From NCBI RefSeq assembly GCF_046630445.1, contig NC_092333.1, positions 333,137,501 to 333,201,500 on the forward strand: a DNA stretch of 64,000 nt. Reading direction: 5' to 3'. The notes below the pieces were generated by a model that ran no database searches, was not told the origin of the DNA, and saw only the letters and a list, made by a program, of their open reading frames with translations. The stretch's first letter is position 1. The number at the start of each line of letters is the position of its first letter. The translations under genes were made by a program, and so were the position numbers. Origin of the DNA: Rutidosis leptorrhynchoides (lineage: Eukaryota > Streptophyta > Magnoliopsida > Asterales > Asteraceae). Shown in pieces: positions 22,861-35,443 of the stretch.

Positions 22861-25800
22861 TGTAGTGACCCGAACTTTTCCATGTTTATATATATTAATT
22901 GAGATTGATATTTACATGATTAAATGTTTCCAACATGTTAAGCAATCAAACTTGTTAAGACTTGATTAATTGAAATATGTTTCATATAGACAATTGACCA
23001 CCCAAGTTGACCGGTGATTCACGAACGTTAAAACTTGTAAAAACTATATGATGACATATGTATGGATATATATATATATAGTTAACATGATACTATGATA
23101 AGTAAACATATCATTAAGTATATTAACAATGAACTACATATGTAAAAACAAGACTACTAACTTAATGATTTTTAAACGAGACATATATGTAACGATTATC
23201 GTTGTAAAGACATTTAATGTATATATATCATATTAAGAGATATTCATACATCATAATATCATGATAATATAATAATTTAAAATCTCATTTGATATTATAA
23301 ACATTGGGTTAACAACATTTAACATGATCGTTAACCTAAAGGTTTCAAAACAACACTTACATGTAACGACTAACGATGACTTAACGACTCAGTTAAAATG
23401 TATATACATGTAGTGTTTTAATATGTATTTATACACTTTTGAAAGACTTCAATACACTTATCAAAATACTTCTACTTAACAAAAATGCTTACAATTACAT
23501 CCTCGTTCAGTTTCATCAACAATTCTACTCGTATGCACCTGTATTCGTACTCGTACAATACATAGCTTTTAGATGTATGTACTATTGGTATATACACTCC
23601 AATGATCAGCTCTTAGCAGCCCATGTGAGTCACCTAACACATGTGGGAACCATCATTTGGCAACTAGCATGAAATATCTCATAAAATTACAAAAATATGA
23701 GTAATCATTCATGACTTATTTACATGAAAACAAAATTACATATCCTTTATATCTAATCCATACACCAACGACCAAAAACACCTACAAACACTTTAATTCT
23801 TCAATTTTCTTCATCTAATTGATCTCTCTCAAGTTCTATCTTCAAGTTCTAAGTGTTCTTCATAAATTCCAAAAGTTCTAGTTTCATAAAATCAAGAATA
23901 CTTTCAAGTTTGCTAGCTTACTTCCAATCTTGTAAGGTGATCATCCAACCTCAAGAAATCTTTGTTTCTTACAGTAGGTTATCATTCTAATACAAGGTAA
24001 TAATCATATTCAAACTTTGGTTCAATTTCTATAACTATAACAATCTTATTTCAAGTGATGATCTTACTTGAACTTGTTTTCGTGTCATGATTCTGCTTCA
24101 AGAACTTCGAGCCATCCAAGGATCCATTGAAGCTAGATCCATTTTTCTCTTTTCCAGTAGGTTTATCCAAGGAACTTAAGGTAGTAATGATGTTCATAAC
24201 ATCATTCGATTCATACATATAAAGCTATCTTATTCGAAGGTTTAAACTTGTAATCACTAGAACATAGTTTAGTTAATTCTAAACTTGTTCGCAAACAAAA
24301 GTTAATCCTTCTAACTTGACTTTTAAAATCAACTAAACACATGTTCTATATCTATATGATATGCTAACTTAATGATTTAAAACCTGGAAACACGAAAAAC
24401 ACCGTAAAACCGGATTTACGCCGTCGTAGTAACACCGCGGGCTGTTTTGGGTTAGTTAATTAAAAACTATGATAAACTTTGATTTAAAAGTTGTTATTCT
24501 GAGAAAATGATTTTTATTATGAACATGAAACTATATCCAAAAATTATGGTTAAACTCAAAGTGGAAGTATGTTTTCTAAAATGGTCATCTAGACGTCGTT
24601 CTTTCGACTGAAATGACTACCTTTACAAAAACGACTTGTAACTTATTTTTCCGACTATAAACCTATACTTTTTATGTTTAGATTCATAAAATAGAGTTCA
24701 ATATGAAACCATAGCAATTTGATTCACTCAAAACGGATTTAAAATGAAGAAGTTATGGGTAAAACAAGATTGGATAATTTTTCTCATTTTAGCTACGTGA
24801 AAATTGGTAACAAATCTATTCCAACCATAACTTAATCAACTTGTATTGTATATTATGTAATCTTGAGATACCATAGACACGTATACAATGTTTCGACCTA
24901 TCATGTCGACACATCTATATATATTTCGGAACAACCATAGACACTCTATATGTGAATGTTGGAGTTAGCTATACAGGGTTGAGGTTGATTCCAAAATATA
25001 TATAGTTTGAGTTGTGATCAATACTGAGATACGTATACACAGGGTCGTGGATTGATTCAAGATAATATTTATCGATTTATTTCTGTACATCTAACTGTGG
25101 ACAACTAGTTGTAGGTTACTAACGAGGACAGCTGACTTAATAAACTTAAAACATCAAAATATATTAAAAGTGTTGTAAATATATTTTGAACATACTTTGA
25201 TATATATGTATATATTGTTATAGGTTCGTGAATCAACCAGTGGCCAAGTCTTACTTCCCGACGAAGTAAAAATCTGTGAAAGTGAGTTATAGTCCCACTT
25301 TTAAAATCTAATATTTTTGGGATGAGAATACATGCAGGTTTTATAAATGATTTACAAAATAGACACAAGTACGTGAAACTACATTCTATGGTTGAATTAT
25401 CGAAATCGAATATGCCCCTTTTTATTAAGTCTGGTAATCTAAGAATTAGGGAACATACACCCTAATTGACGCGAATCCTAAAGATAGATCTATCGGGCCC
25501 AACAAGCCCCATCCAAAGTACCGATGCTTTAGTACTTCGAAATTTATATCATATCCGAAGGGTGTCCCGGAATGATGGGGATATTCTTATATATGCATTT
25601 TGTTAATGTCGATTACCAGGTGTTCACCATATGAATGACTTTTATCTCTATGTATGGGATGTGTATTGAAATATGAAATCTTGTGGTCTATTATTATGAT
25701 TTGATATATATAGGTTAAACCTATAACTCACCAACATTTTTGTTGACGTTTTAAACATGTTTATTCTCAGGTGATTATTAAGAGCTTCCGCTGTCGCATA

Positions 25801-26113
25801 CTTAAATAAGGACGAGATTTGGAGTCCATGTTTGTATGATATTGTGTAAAAACTGCATTCAAGAAACTTATTTTGTTGTAACATATTTGTATTGTAAACC
25901 ATTATGTAATGGTCGTGTGTAAACAGCATATTTTAGATTATCATTATTTGATAATCTACGTAAAGCTTTTTAAACCTTTATTGATGAAATAAAGGTTATG
26001 GTTTGTTTTAAAATGAATGCAGTCTTTGAAAAACGTCTCATATAGAGGTCAAAACCTCGCAACGAAATCAATTAATATGGAACGTTTTTAATCAATAAGA
26101 ACGGGACATTTCA
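22861..26113 (+). repeat. 3' LTR of element A
   Basis: A complete 3,253-bp LTR, TGTAGTGACC...GGGACATTTCA. It was used as the reference copy for aligning the other LTR pieces. It holds no supported gene; a 77-codon frame repeated in each LTR copy is not considered coding. Confidence 0.92.
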
Positions 26114-26715
26114 CTTGCCAGGTGTACTTTTAGGGGGTGATATTACTTGTTAAGTTAGTTACTGGGTGCCTACGGATAAGCACATACTTTATCATACGGA
26201 TTTGAGATACTGTTTTGAATACGAAATCTCGTGGTCTACATTACATTGTTGTTTATAATCAAACTATAGCTCACCAACATTCGTGTTGACTTTTTAAAGC
26301 ATATATTTCTCAGGTGCTTAGACGATTTGCTTCCGCTGTTATAGACTCGCTGTGTTAGACTTCCGCTGCATTGTTTAGAGATGTCTCAATCATGAAACTT
26401 TTACTTTGCATTCACAACTTATGTTACATTTGAACAATGGTTTTGTAATGACCTTTGTGTCACGTACTTATGTTAATGCTTTTGATTCGTAGAAGCACGT
26501 TATCCTTGTAAAACATTTGACGTTGGTAAAGACGTCATCTTTTGTAAAACATTCGACGTTGGTAAAGACGCCATCTTTTGTAAAACATTTGAAGTTGGTA
26601 AAAACGTTACCTTTTCATGAATGCAAAACTTGTTTTAAAACAGCATATAATGTTGTAACCGTGTAATGGACCTGCTGTTGATGATCCGTACACATTGATT
26701 TTGTACGGGACTTCA
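26114..26715 (+). repeat. Tail of an older related LTR, insertion target of element A
   Basis: The segment resembles the 3' third of the chromovirus LTRs: CTCACCAACATTCGTGTTGAC, TTTCTCAGGTGCTTAGACG and a GCTTCCGCTG word in the same order. It ends GTACGGGACTTCA. It is clearly more diverged than A or B. Element A inserted into it, so its left part should lie upstream of the window. Confidence 0.65.
26508..26615 (+). repeat. Three 36-bp tandem repeats in the older LTR
   Basis: Units begin GTAAAACATT at 26,508, 26,544 and 26,580. Each contains GACGTTGGTAAAGACG with small variations, the third being the most diverged. Confidence 0.85.
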
Positions 26716-26770
26716 CTAGATAAAAATAATATTTTTAAAATAATATAAAATTAACAAAATTGTAACTCAC

Positions 26771-26861
26771 CCAGTTGCTTCTTCCGTTGCACAGCAACGG
26801 ACGCCCCGAAAATTGAAACATCCAACACCTGGTTTACAGATGAAAGTGTCGTTGCTTCCAT
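26771..26861 (-). CDS. Possible stranded first coding exon, unrecognised
   Basis: On the - strand, ATGGAAGC in good start context (CACCATGG) opens a 30-codon frame (MEATTLSSVNQVLDVSIFG...). It runs into a splice-donor-like GTGAGT at 26,770-26,765. No protein family is recognised, and an overlapping longer frame starts at 26,952. Only 50 bp further on the older LTR begins. If real, this is a first exon separated from the rest of its gene by the retrotransposon nest, or a gene remnant. The evidence is weak. Confidence 0.3.
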
Positions 26862-27795
26862 GGTGACTCGCATTCAACGAGTGTGGCTTTGCCTCGAGTG
26901 GCTTTGGCCCGATACAAATCGTCTGATACAACTGAAAAGATCTAAAAACCATCCAGTTGTTTTCAGGGTTCTAAAAATGTGAACAACAAATACAATACTT
27001 TATAACAATTCAATCATTCTTCTTCTAATTAAAACTCATGCCCAAAATTCTTCGCGTATATGAAGCTCTATATGTTCTCTCATATCAAACCCTAAGTTTC
27101 TTAATTCATTGTTATCCGACATCTGATTGAAGAACTGCTACAGAGCTCACATCGCGAGACAGGTAATTCAATCAAATTGTTCGTTGTTTTTATAGTTCAA
27201 ATTAATAAACGTATATTGTTAATCATGAAAATTATCGTTACTTGAATTAAAGGTATGTTGATTGGAAATCCTAACTTCTGATTTTCATTCAATTCGTAAA
27301 TTGAGAACGTGTTACAAGCTATAAATGTGTCATAAATATTGAAAACATATTATTAGGCTTATAATACTTTAAGTTTGTGGTTGAATGTGTCACTTTTTAT
27401 ATGTTGAATCAAAATCGTTTGGAATTTGCGATATACTGAAATCAATGTCGATTATATGGTGGTGATGATGTGACCAATCACAATTTTATAGAGAGTAAAA
27501 AGTGAGGGATGATTATGCACCTAATTATGAACCCTAAACTATATATAGCTTTAAGTTTGTAATTGAAAGCATCAATTTTGTAGGGAACTTACTCTTTATT
27601 CACTTTCTTGAATATGTCATTTACGTTGATTGATGATTTAGTGTTTCTCTTCGATCAATGCTTCATAGTCAAAAGAAGTTGTTCTATTTTGTTGGATCAT
27701 ATAGTTGTTAGGGAACCTTGGCATAGTGGTGTAGTACGCTTGTAGCCAACTATCAGGACACCATAGTAATTCTTTATTGTTTTTTATTTGCAGAT

Positions 27796-28109
27796 TAATT
27801 TGTATCATAGCATGATGGACAAAGAAGGTACCAGTGGTGAAAAAGATCCCATGAAGGCATATAAAGTTGCCTGTGAGCTAGGAAATCGATAGTTACACTA
27901 ATGTACATGATCAAGTCTCTCCAGCACTGATAAACATGGTAAGATTGTCTAAACTGATGTTTAAATAATAATCCATGCTTTGTTTGTCACCATTCAACTT
28001 TTGTGGATTCGGTTATCTATGCTTAAGTTGATGATATGCTACAATTGATCAAGAAAGAAATTGATGATGTAGATGCAAAGATTGGTGCTCGTTGGCGAGT
28101 GCTTGACAG
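27796..28109 (+). pseudogene. LETM1-like exon fragments (mitochondrial cation exchanger family)
   Basis: Two exon-like segments on the + strand match, from memory, the region before the EF-hand of plant LETM1 proteins, inner-membrane proton/cation exchangers. The first follows TTTGCAG and reads SMMDKEGTSGEKDPMKAYK, then, out of register, DQVSPALINM up to a GTAAGA donor. The second follows CTTAAG and reads DDMLQLIKKEIDDVDAKIG, ending at CAGGT. The frame is interrupted between the parts, and neither the membrane and LETM1 core domains nor the EF-hand exon is seen. It is therefore a gene fragment or pseudogene rather than a working gene. A transcribed-leader-like stretch with a CAGGTAATT donor lies upstream at about 27,060-27,155. 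Confidence 0.5.
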
Positions 28110-28790
28110 GTCACTAGTTATTTCTCCCTTTTGCTTTACATATCTTTATTTCTATGTTATATGTTATAGACAAAGAGACGAACTTAAATGGAACTGCCAT
28201 CTGCAGAGTGTGTTATAAGGTTCCAACACCTGGTATCATGTATCAGATATCAGACTAGTTGAGGTTGGCTATAAATGGATCCAAACGTATTTTAAAAAAG
28301 ACATAAGGGAGGAACAATGTACTATTAACTAAAAATGATCGAAATTGTAGTTTCTTAGCCTCACTGTGGTAGTATAATTGCAGACATTATGAGGGGAAAA
28401 ACAATGCAACCTATCAAGGGGTTTCTTTCCAATGTGCACATTATAGGGCCCACCATTAAGACTAAAGTTTATCATGTTGTCGAAATACATGCGCTTTCTA
28501 TGAGTTGTTGTGTTGAACCTTTTTTATATTAAAATTCAGAAGCTACTTTCATTGTGTTGTATAAATCTATGATTGGCTTACATGATATATCAAGCTAAAA
28601 ACACAAAGGTGAAACTATATGTATACTAGAAATTCACAATTGCTTTTGTTGTTTTTGTCATTGTGTCCGTTGGCTGTTTCTGGCTTGTGATTACTTCAAA
28701 GTAAAGAGACATGCTCACACTCAGTAGTTATTTTTATGATACATTTAGTCACCACTATTCCATTACACTTGATTGTTTAATGCTACAGAT

Positions 28791-29515
28791 CTGCATATTC
28801 TAATGATGGAAGTCCTTGGTACACGAGGAGCACCATTAATTGGGTAACACTGCGTCCATTCGCTACTTTTCTTGTATAATGATTGTTGATGTAGGATTGC
28901 TTTTTTGATCATTCAGATTTGCTGCAGTTTTTATATCTTAAACACGTCTGACATGCAAGTGGCTCTGATGGTCCTGCTCGCTTGGCACTTTCTCATCCTC
29001 GATTGATATGAGCTTTTAAAGTTAAAAGTATAAACAAATTAGTCACAATTGTCAAATATGAGATGTAACTTTATGGAGGGGGTTCTGTTTCTATCATATG
29101 ATAAACATGAATTACTTTCAGATGGTGGATTTTGGTGAAGGCGGTCCCTGTTCATTGTTCGCATTCCAAAAGGCTACATCAACCCATTTTGTAACTTCTC
29201 TGGTGAGTACTGATATCTCCTTTTGTATACTTTTTGTTTATAATGTATTTTAAGATTCAAGAAATATAAAGCATAGTCAAATCTTGTTTGTCTTTTGTCA
29301 CTCGAATGTTTTCCACATTAGATGTATGATTGTTGAAGAGATATATTTCTTAGTGTAGCTTGCACTCAAATTTAGTTTGTCTTTGTTTGTTTAAGTGTCT
29401 CTATATAGTCAGTAGTAAGTGCAGATCATACGAATTCCGGTGCTGGTTTAACCTTTTGCAGGTGGATGCTCGAAGAAATGACAAAAATTTACAAGAACTC
29501 GACATAGCCATCTAA
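28791..29515 (+). pseudogene. Exon-like segments of unrecognised protein
   Basis: Three short segments have plausible splice borders. One follows CTACAG at 28,791 (SAYSNDGSPWYTRSTINW, donor GTAAC). The next begins MVDFGEGGPCSLFAFQKATS after TTTCAG at about 29,122 and ends at GTGAGT. The last follows TTGCAG at about 29,461 (VDARRNDKNLQELDIAI, then stop). The second and third could join in frame. The protein family is not recognised, and a link to the LETM1-like fragments upstream is not shown. Whether it is expressed is unknown. Confidence 0.3.
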
Positions 29516-30446
29516 AACTTGACTCATGTTGATCGTGCACAAAACAGTAATGAGAATGTATTATGGTTGAAATTAGATCGTAGTTTAGTGCTAAAATCAA
29601 AAACTTGACTCATGTTGATTGTGCACAAAACTGTAATGAATGTATTATCCTTGAGGTTATCTTACTCGTTGATTTGAAGTAAGTTACCAATATACCAATA
29701 CCTTGAAATTTGTTGTTGAAAAGGAAGTTTATGTCAGAAGATGTTTTTGAGGACTTTGAATCAGGATACAAATAGGCCGGTGATCTGCAAATGAAGCTGA
29801 AAAATAGCTAAGATTAGCAGAAAAGTTGCTCCATTTCTGTAAAATCATATGAATTATATATCTTCAATGTTGTTAGCACCAATACTTTTCAGGTTTTACA
29901 TTTGACTTTGACCATTGTAAGAGAATTTCAAAAATTATCATGAGCAACACTTTTAACTGTAGGGTGTCATAATAATAATATAATAATAATAATATTGAGT
30001 ATTTTGAAATTAAAATTTTCATAATATCCATAACGCCATGTACGTTTCATCTCGATTTTCATGTATCCATCATCCAGTTTTTTTCATTAGCCAACCTAAT
30101 CCTAATTACTACCATAGTTCTCTCATTAAGAGATTGTATGTATAATTTGTTATTAAAGGTGACATATGCTCTTCGCTTGTTTGGCATTTTTCTCATTTGC
30201 AAGTTTGGTTACATCAAAAGAAGAATACGGGGGCATCAATCAGTTTAAAAAAAAAAAAAAAAACATTGTTGTAATTCTTGATGAAATTAAAGTAGTCATC
30301 GCGGAGAATGCTTTTACCCTCTGTTGTTATTTTAGAGTTCCGTTTAATGAATCTATACCTTGTTATTTGCTAACTGACGAACAGCTATGCATCAATATCA
30401 GCAATCTTGTACTTTGCATTTTGATCTTTGAGGCAGGCTTTTAGAG
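29516..30446. other. Non-coding stretch with short AAT and poly-A tracts
   Basis: An (AAT) microsatellite lies at about 29,969-29,995 and an A-run at 30,247-30,262. A 92-codon frame at 30,166-30,444 with a hydrophobic start is interrupted by the lysine run from that A-tract and is not regarded as a gene. Confidence 0.5.
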
Positions 30447-31032
30447 CATGAGGTGTGGGAAACATTTAACCGGCGTCGCCATCACATTTTTTTTGCAGAC
30501 GACGGTCGGACGACACTGACCTGGCGTCGGTCCGGCGTCGGAGGTCCCGCCGTCGTCTGCTCGTTAAATTGTTGTTATTTTTAATAAGTAAATTTTAGGA
30601 TTAATAAGTAATTTTTAGGATTTAATAAGTAATTTTAGGATTAATAAGTAATTTTAGGACTTTTTTATTTTTTGCAACTTTTAATTTTAGGTTTTTAATT
30701 GTAATCGTTTTAGGACTTTTTTTTTTTTTTTTTTAATAAAAGTGTATTTTAAGACTTTTAATGTATTTTTTAAATTAATATTTGTTCGTATTTTTTCATT
30801 AACTCTATTTAATAATGTGTTAAAAATATAAAAGAAAATGTATAAATAAATAATTGGTGGACCCTATCTTCTCTCTCCAAGACACGGAACTGACAATCAT
30901 CCAAATTCCCCTGTTTTTTCACCAATGTCAGTTTACAATGTCAGTCCAGTCAACGTCCAGTCATCAGCAAGACACTGAACTGAAGCGTCACGACACCCAG
31001 TGCTCACGACACCCAGTGCTCAGTGATCTTAC
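30447..31032. mobile_element. MITE-like non-autonomous DNA element, GC-rich ends
   Basis: The left end GAGCATGAGGTGTGG and the complement of the right end GAGCACTGGGTGTCG form imperfect terminal inverted repeats. The right end is doubled in tandem (CACGACACCCAGTGCTC twice). Inside are a GC-rich patch (GGCGTCGGTCCGGCGTCGG) in otherwise A/T-rich DNA and a repeated TTAATAAGTAATTTTAGGA. No transposase is present. The target duplication is not clear, so the superfamily is open. Confidence 0.45.
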
Positions 31033-31302
31033 ATCAATTACATTTTTTTTTTCTTTTTTTTTTTTTTAGAATTGACTATTCTATCCTTAAACAAATGACA
31101 AAATAAAGTTTATCAACTGTTGTATGTGTAAAATCTAAGTATATGTTTTGATCTGAACTCATTATAATCAATACTAATCATTAACAGAAATGCAATTAGA
31201 TATAACGTTAACCAAAGTCACTCATTTCAACTGTTGTATAAACACTTGGGTGGTTTTACAAAATCTTGTAATCTGGAAGTAGTCATTCATTCTCGTGTGT
31301 GT

Positions 31303-32068
31303 TCATGGAGCCATTAGGCTTTCAATGGTGTAGGTTAGTGACTTTGCCCAATCTTCTTTGAGTAACAATGTTCTAAGAGTATGCATTATGTCGTAATCTG
31401 GATCCAGCTTCCTTTGCCAACCCTGCAAAATTGTAATAATAGAGCAGATCAACAACCATCTCTATAACTGGATCAATCTCACTTTTCTGCTAAATTTCAA
31501 GCTTTTTAGCTTAATTGTAACTTTGAAATCTCTACTCGAATTTCACATTATAGTTACACTTCGAGCAATTGTCAACATGTTAATAGCTTATCTGACTGTT
31601 TTTCTCTTATTAGTTTATTTAAAATACGTTAACTACAATGTTGGAAAGTCGGAAAACGTATCGGTTTGGGGACTAGCCCATCCCCACTCAACCGCAAAAG
31701 CCTAAAAAGTTGATCAATATTAGAAAGTCAAGTCAAATTCGGTCAAAGTCAATTTAGCTAAAAAAATTATGTTAATCTTATTTAATACTAAAAGTCAACG
31801 TTGGTCAACACCTGACTTGTTCCGGACTCGACAGAACATACATCCTATTTCCTGTTGTAGTAGTTTTGGTGTTGAAAATTTGAATGAAAAAGGGAATGAT
31901 TAAATAGTACCTCAAGAACTAAAACGGTAACCATGACAGTGCAGGCGTTTCCATCGACATTAACTCGATGACGTCTCACTTGCTCTAGCAATTGATGCAT
32001 GCAGTCAGCAGGGTGCACTTTCTCCCCTTCCGGAGTCCCCCAAAAATCAAAAGATTCTGTCACTTCCT

Positions 32069-32106
<38 letters not shown>

Positions 32107-34391
32107 TTACGCTCAAATCATCTGTAAGCTACCTAATCACGTATGTGTATATGCATCTATTTAAGCAATCATGTGTGCACGCACGCACATATATGCAGAA
32201 AAGAATACCGAAAGGGTTAAATAGGCACATATACATATAACAGTCAACTACCTATTAGCTTCAAATGAAATAACAATTTTGATTTGAAATTACCTTTATA
32301 AAGGCTTGAGGATTGGGACAGTTTTGTTGCTTTGAGAGTCTTAAAGTGGCTTTTGCTGCGGTGTCACCATCTCGACGAGCAACAGCCTTGAAAAATTCCA
32401 TTAAATTAAGTCTATCGCTGTTTGAAAGTTCAGCAGTCATCCCAACATCAAGGAATACAATATGAGGCTTCTTAGATTTGAACATTCTCTTACGAGAAGA
32501 AGACCTATTACTACGTACTAGAATATTCCCAGGATGCATGTCCGCATGTATGAAGTTATCAACCTGCATAAACAACCTTTTATTTTAATCTCTTCTTCAT
32601 AAACACATATTGTATCATATAGAACCATTGTAGTTGCTAGCTTTTGCTAGTCTTATATATAATTTATAATTATAAAATATAAAATTGTTGCCTTTCAGAA
32701 ACAAAAAAAAGATTACTACTTATTGAAAGTAAATGAAGATGTAGAAGCATTAATGCAATAATGAAGAATATGTTACCAGGAGCATCTTTAAAAGTGCATG
32801 AGTCCCAATATGAGCAAGAGATCTCTTCAAACGTTCATGTCCTTCAAGTTCATCGACATAATATGCAACACTTTCTCCTTGTTCAAATGTTTCCACCAAA
32901 ACTGCAGGATGAACAAGCGGATACACAGGTTTTGGAAACGAAACATCTTTCCATCTCCTAAAATTGTAAATAAAACGACCCAAATTAGCAGCTTCCCTAG
33001 CAAGATCCACTTGAGACATCATAAAAACTGCAAATTGTTGTACGCTTTCATCCAATCTCAACCATTTTAAAGTAGGAATAAATCTTGAAATCTTGGCCAC
33101 CGCATTTATAATCTCAAAATCTCTTCGTATCGATTCACCTACTCCTGGATGTCTAACTTTTACAGCAACTACTAAAGGCTTAATTGGCTTACCAGGATAC
33201 TTATATTTCAAAACGGCTCGATGGATTTGAGCAATACTTCCTGAAGCTACTGGAACCTCCTCAAAAACATCAAAAATCTCTGAAATTTTACGCCCAAAAG
33301 CCTCCTCAACCGTCTTTTTAGTGTAAGAAAAGCTATGTTCGGGTGCTTTTGTGTGAAGTTTCGAAAGTTCAGTGCACAAATCACGAGGGAAAAGATCAGG
33401 TCTTGTTGCTGCCCACTGACCCCATTTTATAAAAGCAGGGCCCGCTATTTCCAACGTATAACGTACAAGACGAAGCCACTTTTTTCTTGATACGTTAGAA
33501 AAATACTCTGCAAATGGTGCCGTTGCTATTGTCGGTGAGAACAAAATCGCTAAATATATAGCTCTGATTAGTAATACAAAACCTTCATACATCGAAAGAA
33601 TCGATGAAATCAAGAAAGTGTGTCCGTTTTCGGCATGCATGTAAAGACTATTTCTGGGCTGATAATATTCAAGATTTTGCCCTGTTTGAGCATATGCCAT
33701 ATTCCCACATACTACCGCAAATATACCCGGAACAACCACATATGATCGACTCATTGCTAAACTAAATGCTTGTGAAATCCTACTTATAGAAGAAAACTCT
33801 TTCCCGTTTTGAAATGAATTACGAGAAAGCCATTTCCAAGCAGTTTGAGCATGATGTGTGCTTCTATCATTAGTTGGAATAACAGAATAATATCTATGAT
33901 GATAACTGCTACGTGAATTTAAACCAACACTATTAACTAACTTATACTTCCTGCTTTCGGGTCGAACTACACAACCATTTATTCGTATCGATTGTGCAAT
34001 TCTTTTGATATTTCTGACTACCAGAAACCTGCATATATAATAAACAAATCAATTACGAGCTATTCAATTTTTGAACAGTTAGGTTACCTTTATTTTTGTT
34101 ATTTCACATTTTCAATTTTATGCTACAAGGCTACCAATCATACCAGACACATACATTGCAATTACTGAAACCTACATGAGATACTAAACCCTAACTCAAA
34201 CGTATAGCCAAAATAAATTAACTAACGATTTGTATATACGAATTTACAAGTAAAATGTTGCATTAATCATAATTCCACCAATAACAATCTATTCAGGAAT
34301 ACATATATACACATTCCACCAATAATATTTAAAATTTGGAAGTATGAAATACAGAAAATTGAGAACAAAATTAAAATTAGAACCTTGACAT
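31303..34391 (-). CDS. ABC1/UbiB-family atypical kinase, ADCK2-like, five exons
   Basis: Coding exons on the - strand are 34,391-34,384, 34,028-32,777, 32,563-32,294, 32,066-31,911 and 31,422-31,303. All introns are GT-AG and the frame is continuous for 601 residues. Family motifs are present: KWGQ (204-207), an alanine-loop equivalent VASGSIAQIH (263-272), VAVK with the lysine at 293, HADMHPGN (426-433) and the DFG-equivalent DVGM (459-462). The N-terminus (MSRFLVVRNIKRIAQSIRIN) is rich in Arg and lacks acids, suggesting mitochondrial import. Hydrophobic stretches lie near 99-116 and 138-168. The closest known type, from memory, is the plant At1g61640/ADCK2-like group. ABC1 kinases support coenzyme Q and lipid metabolism; this group's substrate is not established. 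Exon 1 codes only MS plus part of R. A MITE and a copia element lie upstream. Confidence 0.93.
32071..32102. repeat. (AC)n microsatellite in ABC1-kinase intron
   Basis: About 15 AC units lie in the intron between exons 3 and 4 of the kinase gene, beside the splice acceptor of exon 4 (32,067-32,068). Confidence 0.95.
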
Positions 34392-34571
34392 GGCGGAAGG
34401 AGAATAAGTATAAGTTTTTGATTACGAATCGAAGCTATAATCTTGTGCGGCAGCTGAAGCGTGAGCATGTTTTTGGATTTGACTCTGGTTGATCATCTAA
34501 ATCTAAAGACAGATTTAATTTAAGCTTTTGTTTTGTTACTCGGTTGTATCTTGATAAATAAGTTACTCTAA

Positions 34572-34872
34572 GGTGCTGTTTGTTTTTTAAGATGTTTTTG
34601 TCTGAAGATCTGCGGACCATGTCTGTTAAGAAGATGTGGTCTGAAGGTCTTTATGCTGAATAATGAAGACTGTTTGTTTTTATGTCTGCAACATAACTTA
34701 ATTCTGTCTGCAGCACTTAGAAGCACATTTCTAAGTCTGCGAGGCTGCAGACATAATAAGACATTATTTTATCTTATGTCTTCAGAAAAACAAACTGTCT
34801 GCAGTAAAAACGTCTGCCTCCGCGCAGACATAAGACATAATAAGGTCTGCAGACAGGAAAACAAACAACACC
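34572..34872. mobile_element. Tourist-like MITE (PIF/Harbinger type), TAA target duplication
   Basis: A 301-bp element with terminal inverted repeats GGTGCTGTTTGTTTT and its near-complement AAAACAAACAACACC. It is flanked by TAA at 34,569-34,571 and 34,873-34,875. CTGCAGAC and GTCTGCAG words repeat inside, so it can fold extensively. It lies about 180 bp upstream of the kinase start codon and has no coding capacity. Confidence 0.85.
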
Positions 34873-34893
34873 TAAAAGTATCAATATTGCGAC

Positions 34894-35284
<391 letters not shown>

Positions 35285-35380
35285 CTCCCCCTTGGATAGC
35301 AATTTTGTTTGTTGAAGATCAACTGTAAGTTACTGCCTCGTTAAAAACCTTGCTAAAGAAAACCCAGTGGGAAAAACTTT
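35285..35380 (-). promoter_or_regulatory. Polypurine tract and conserved pre-PPT segment of the copia element
   Basis: Read on the - strand, CCAAGGGGGAG directly precedes the 3' LTR and is a classical polypurine tract. Further upstream is CCCACTGGGTTTTCTTTAGC with AAGGTTTTTAACGAGGCA, a segment common to many plant copia elements. Confidence 0.8.
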
Positions 35381-35443
35381 AGCTAAGGGAAAAAGAGTGC
35401 AGCATGGAGTTGACTCCCCCTCAAGTAGACATCGCTTCGGTTG

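Larger units (their letters stand above)
1..26113 (+). mobile_element. Chromovirus A (Ty3/gypsy, Tekay-type), host of nested copy B
   Basis: This is the outer element of a nest. Its 5' LTR starts about 1.2 kb upstream of the window, because base 1 aligns with base 24,068 of the 3' LTR. That LTR is split by element B, giving 1-823 and 14,827-16,050. The internal region is 16,051-22,860 and the 3' LTR is 22,861-26,113. LTR ends are TGTAGTGACC and GGGACATTTCA. The FIDD reverse transcriptase, a chromodomain-like C-terminus, a tRNA-Met primer site and 3.25-kb LTRs fit the Tekay lineage. The element is broken in a few places but young: its LTR parts differ at scattered positions only. The predicted target duplication is CTTGC (26,114-26,118). 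Confidence 0.9.

Noticed and set aside
26508-26615. CRISPR-like array
   Set aside because: There are three directly adjacent 36-bp repeats without unique spacers in a plant LTR; it is a plain tandem repeat.
30166-30444. 92-codon frame with signal-peptide-like start
   Set aside because: Its middle is an A-run read as lysines, there is no homology I recognise, and it ends at the MITE-like element. Chance is more likely.
32761-33070. Frames on the + strand over the kinase gene
   Set aside because: They are antisense shadows of exon 2 of the ABC1-like gene.
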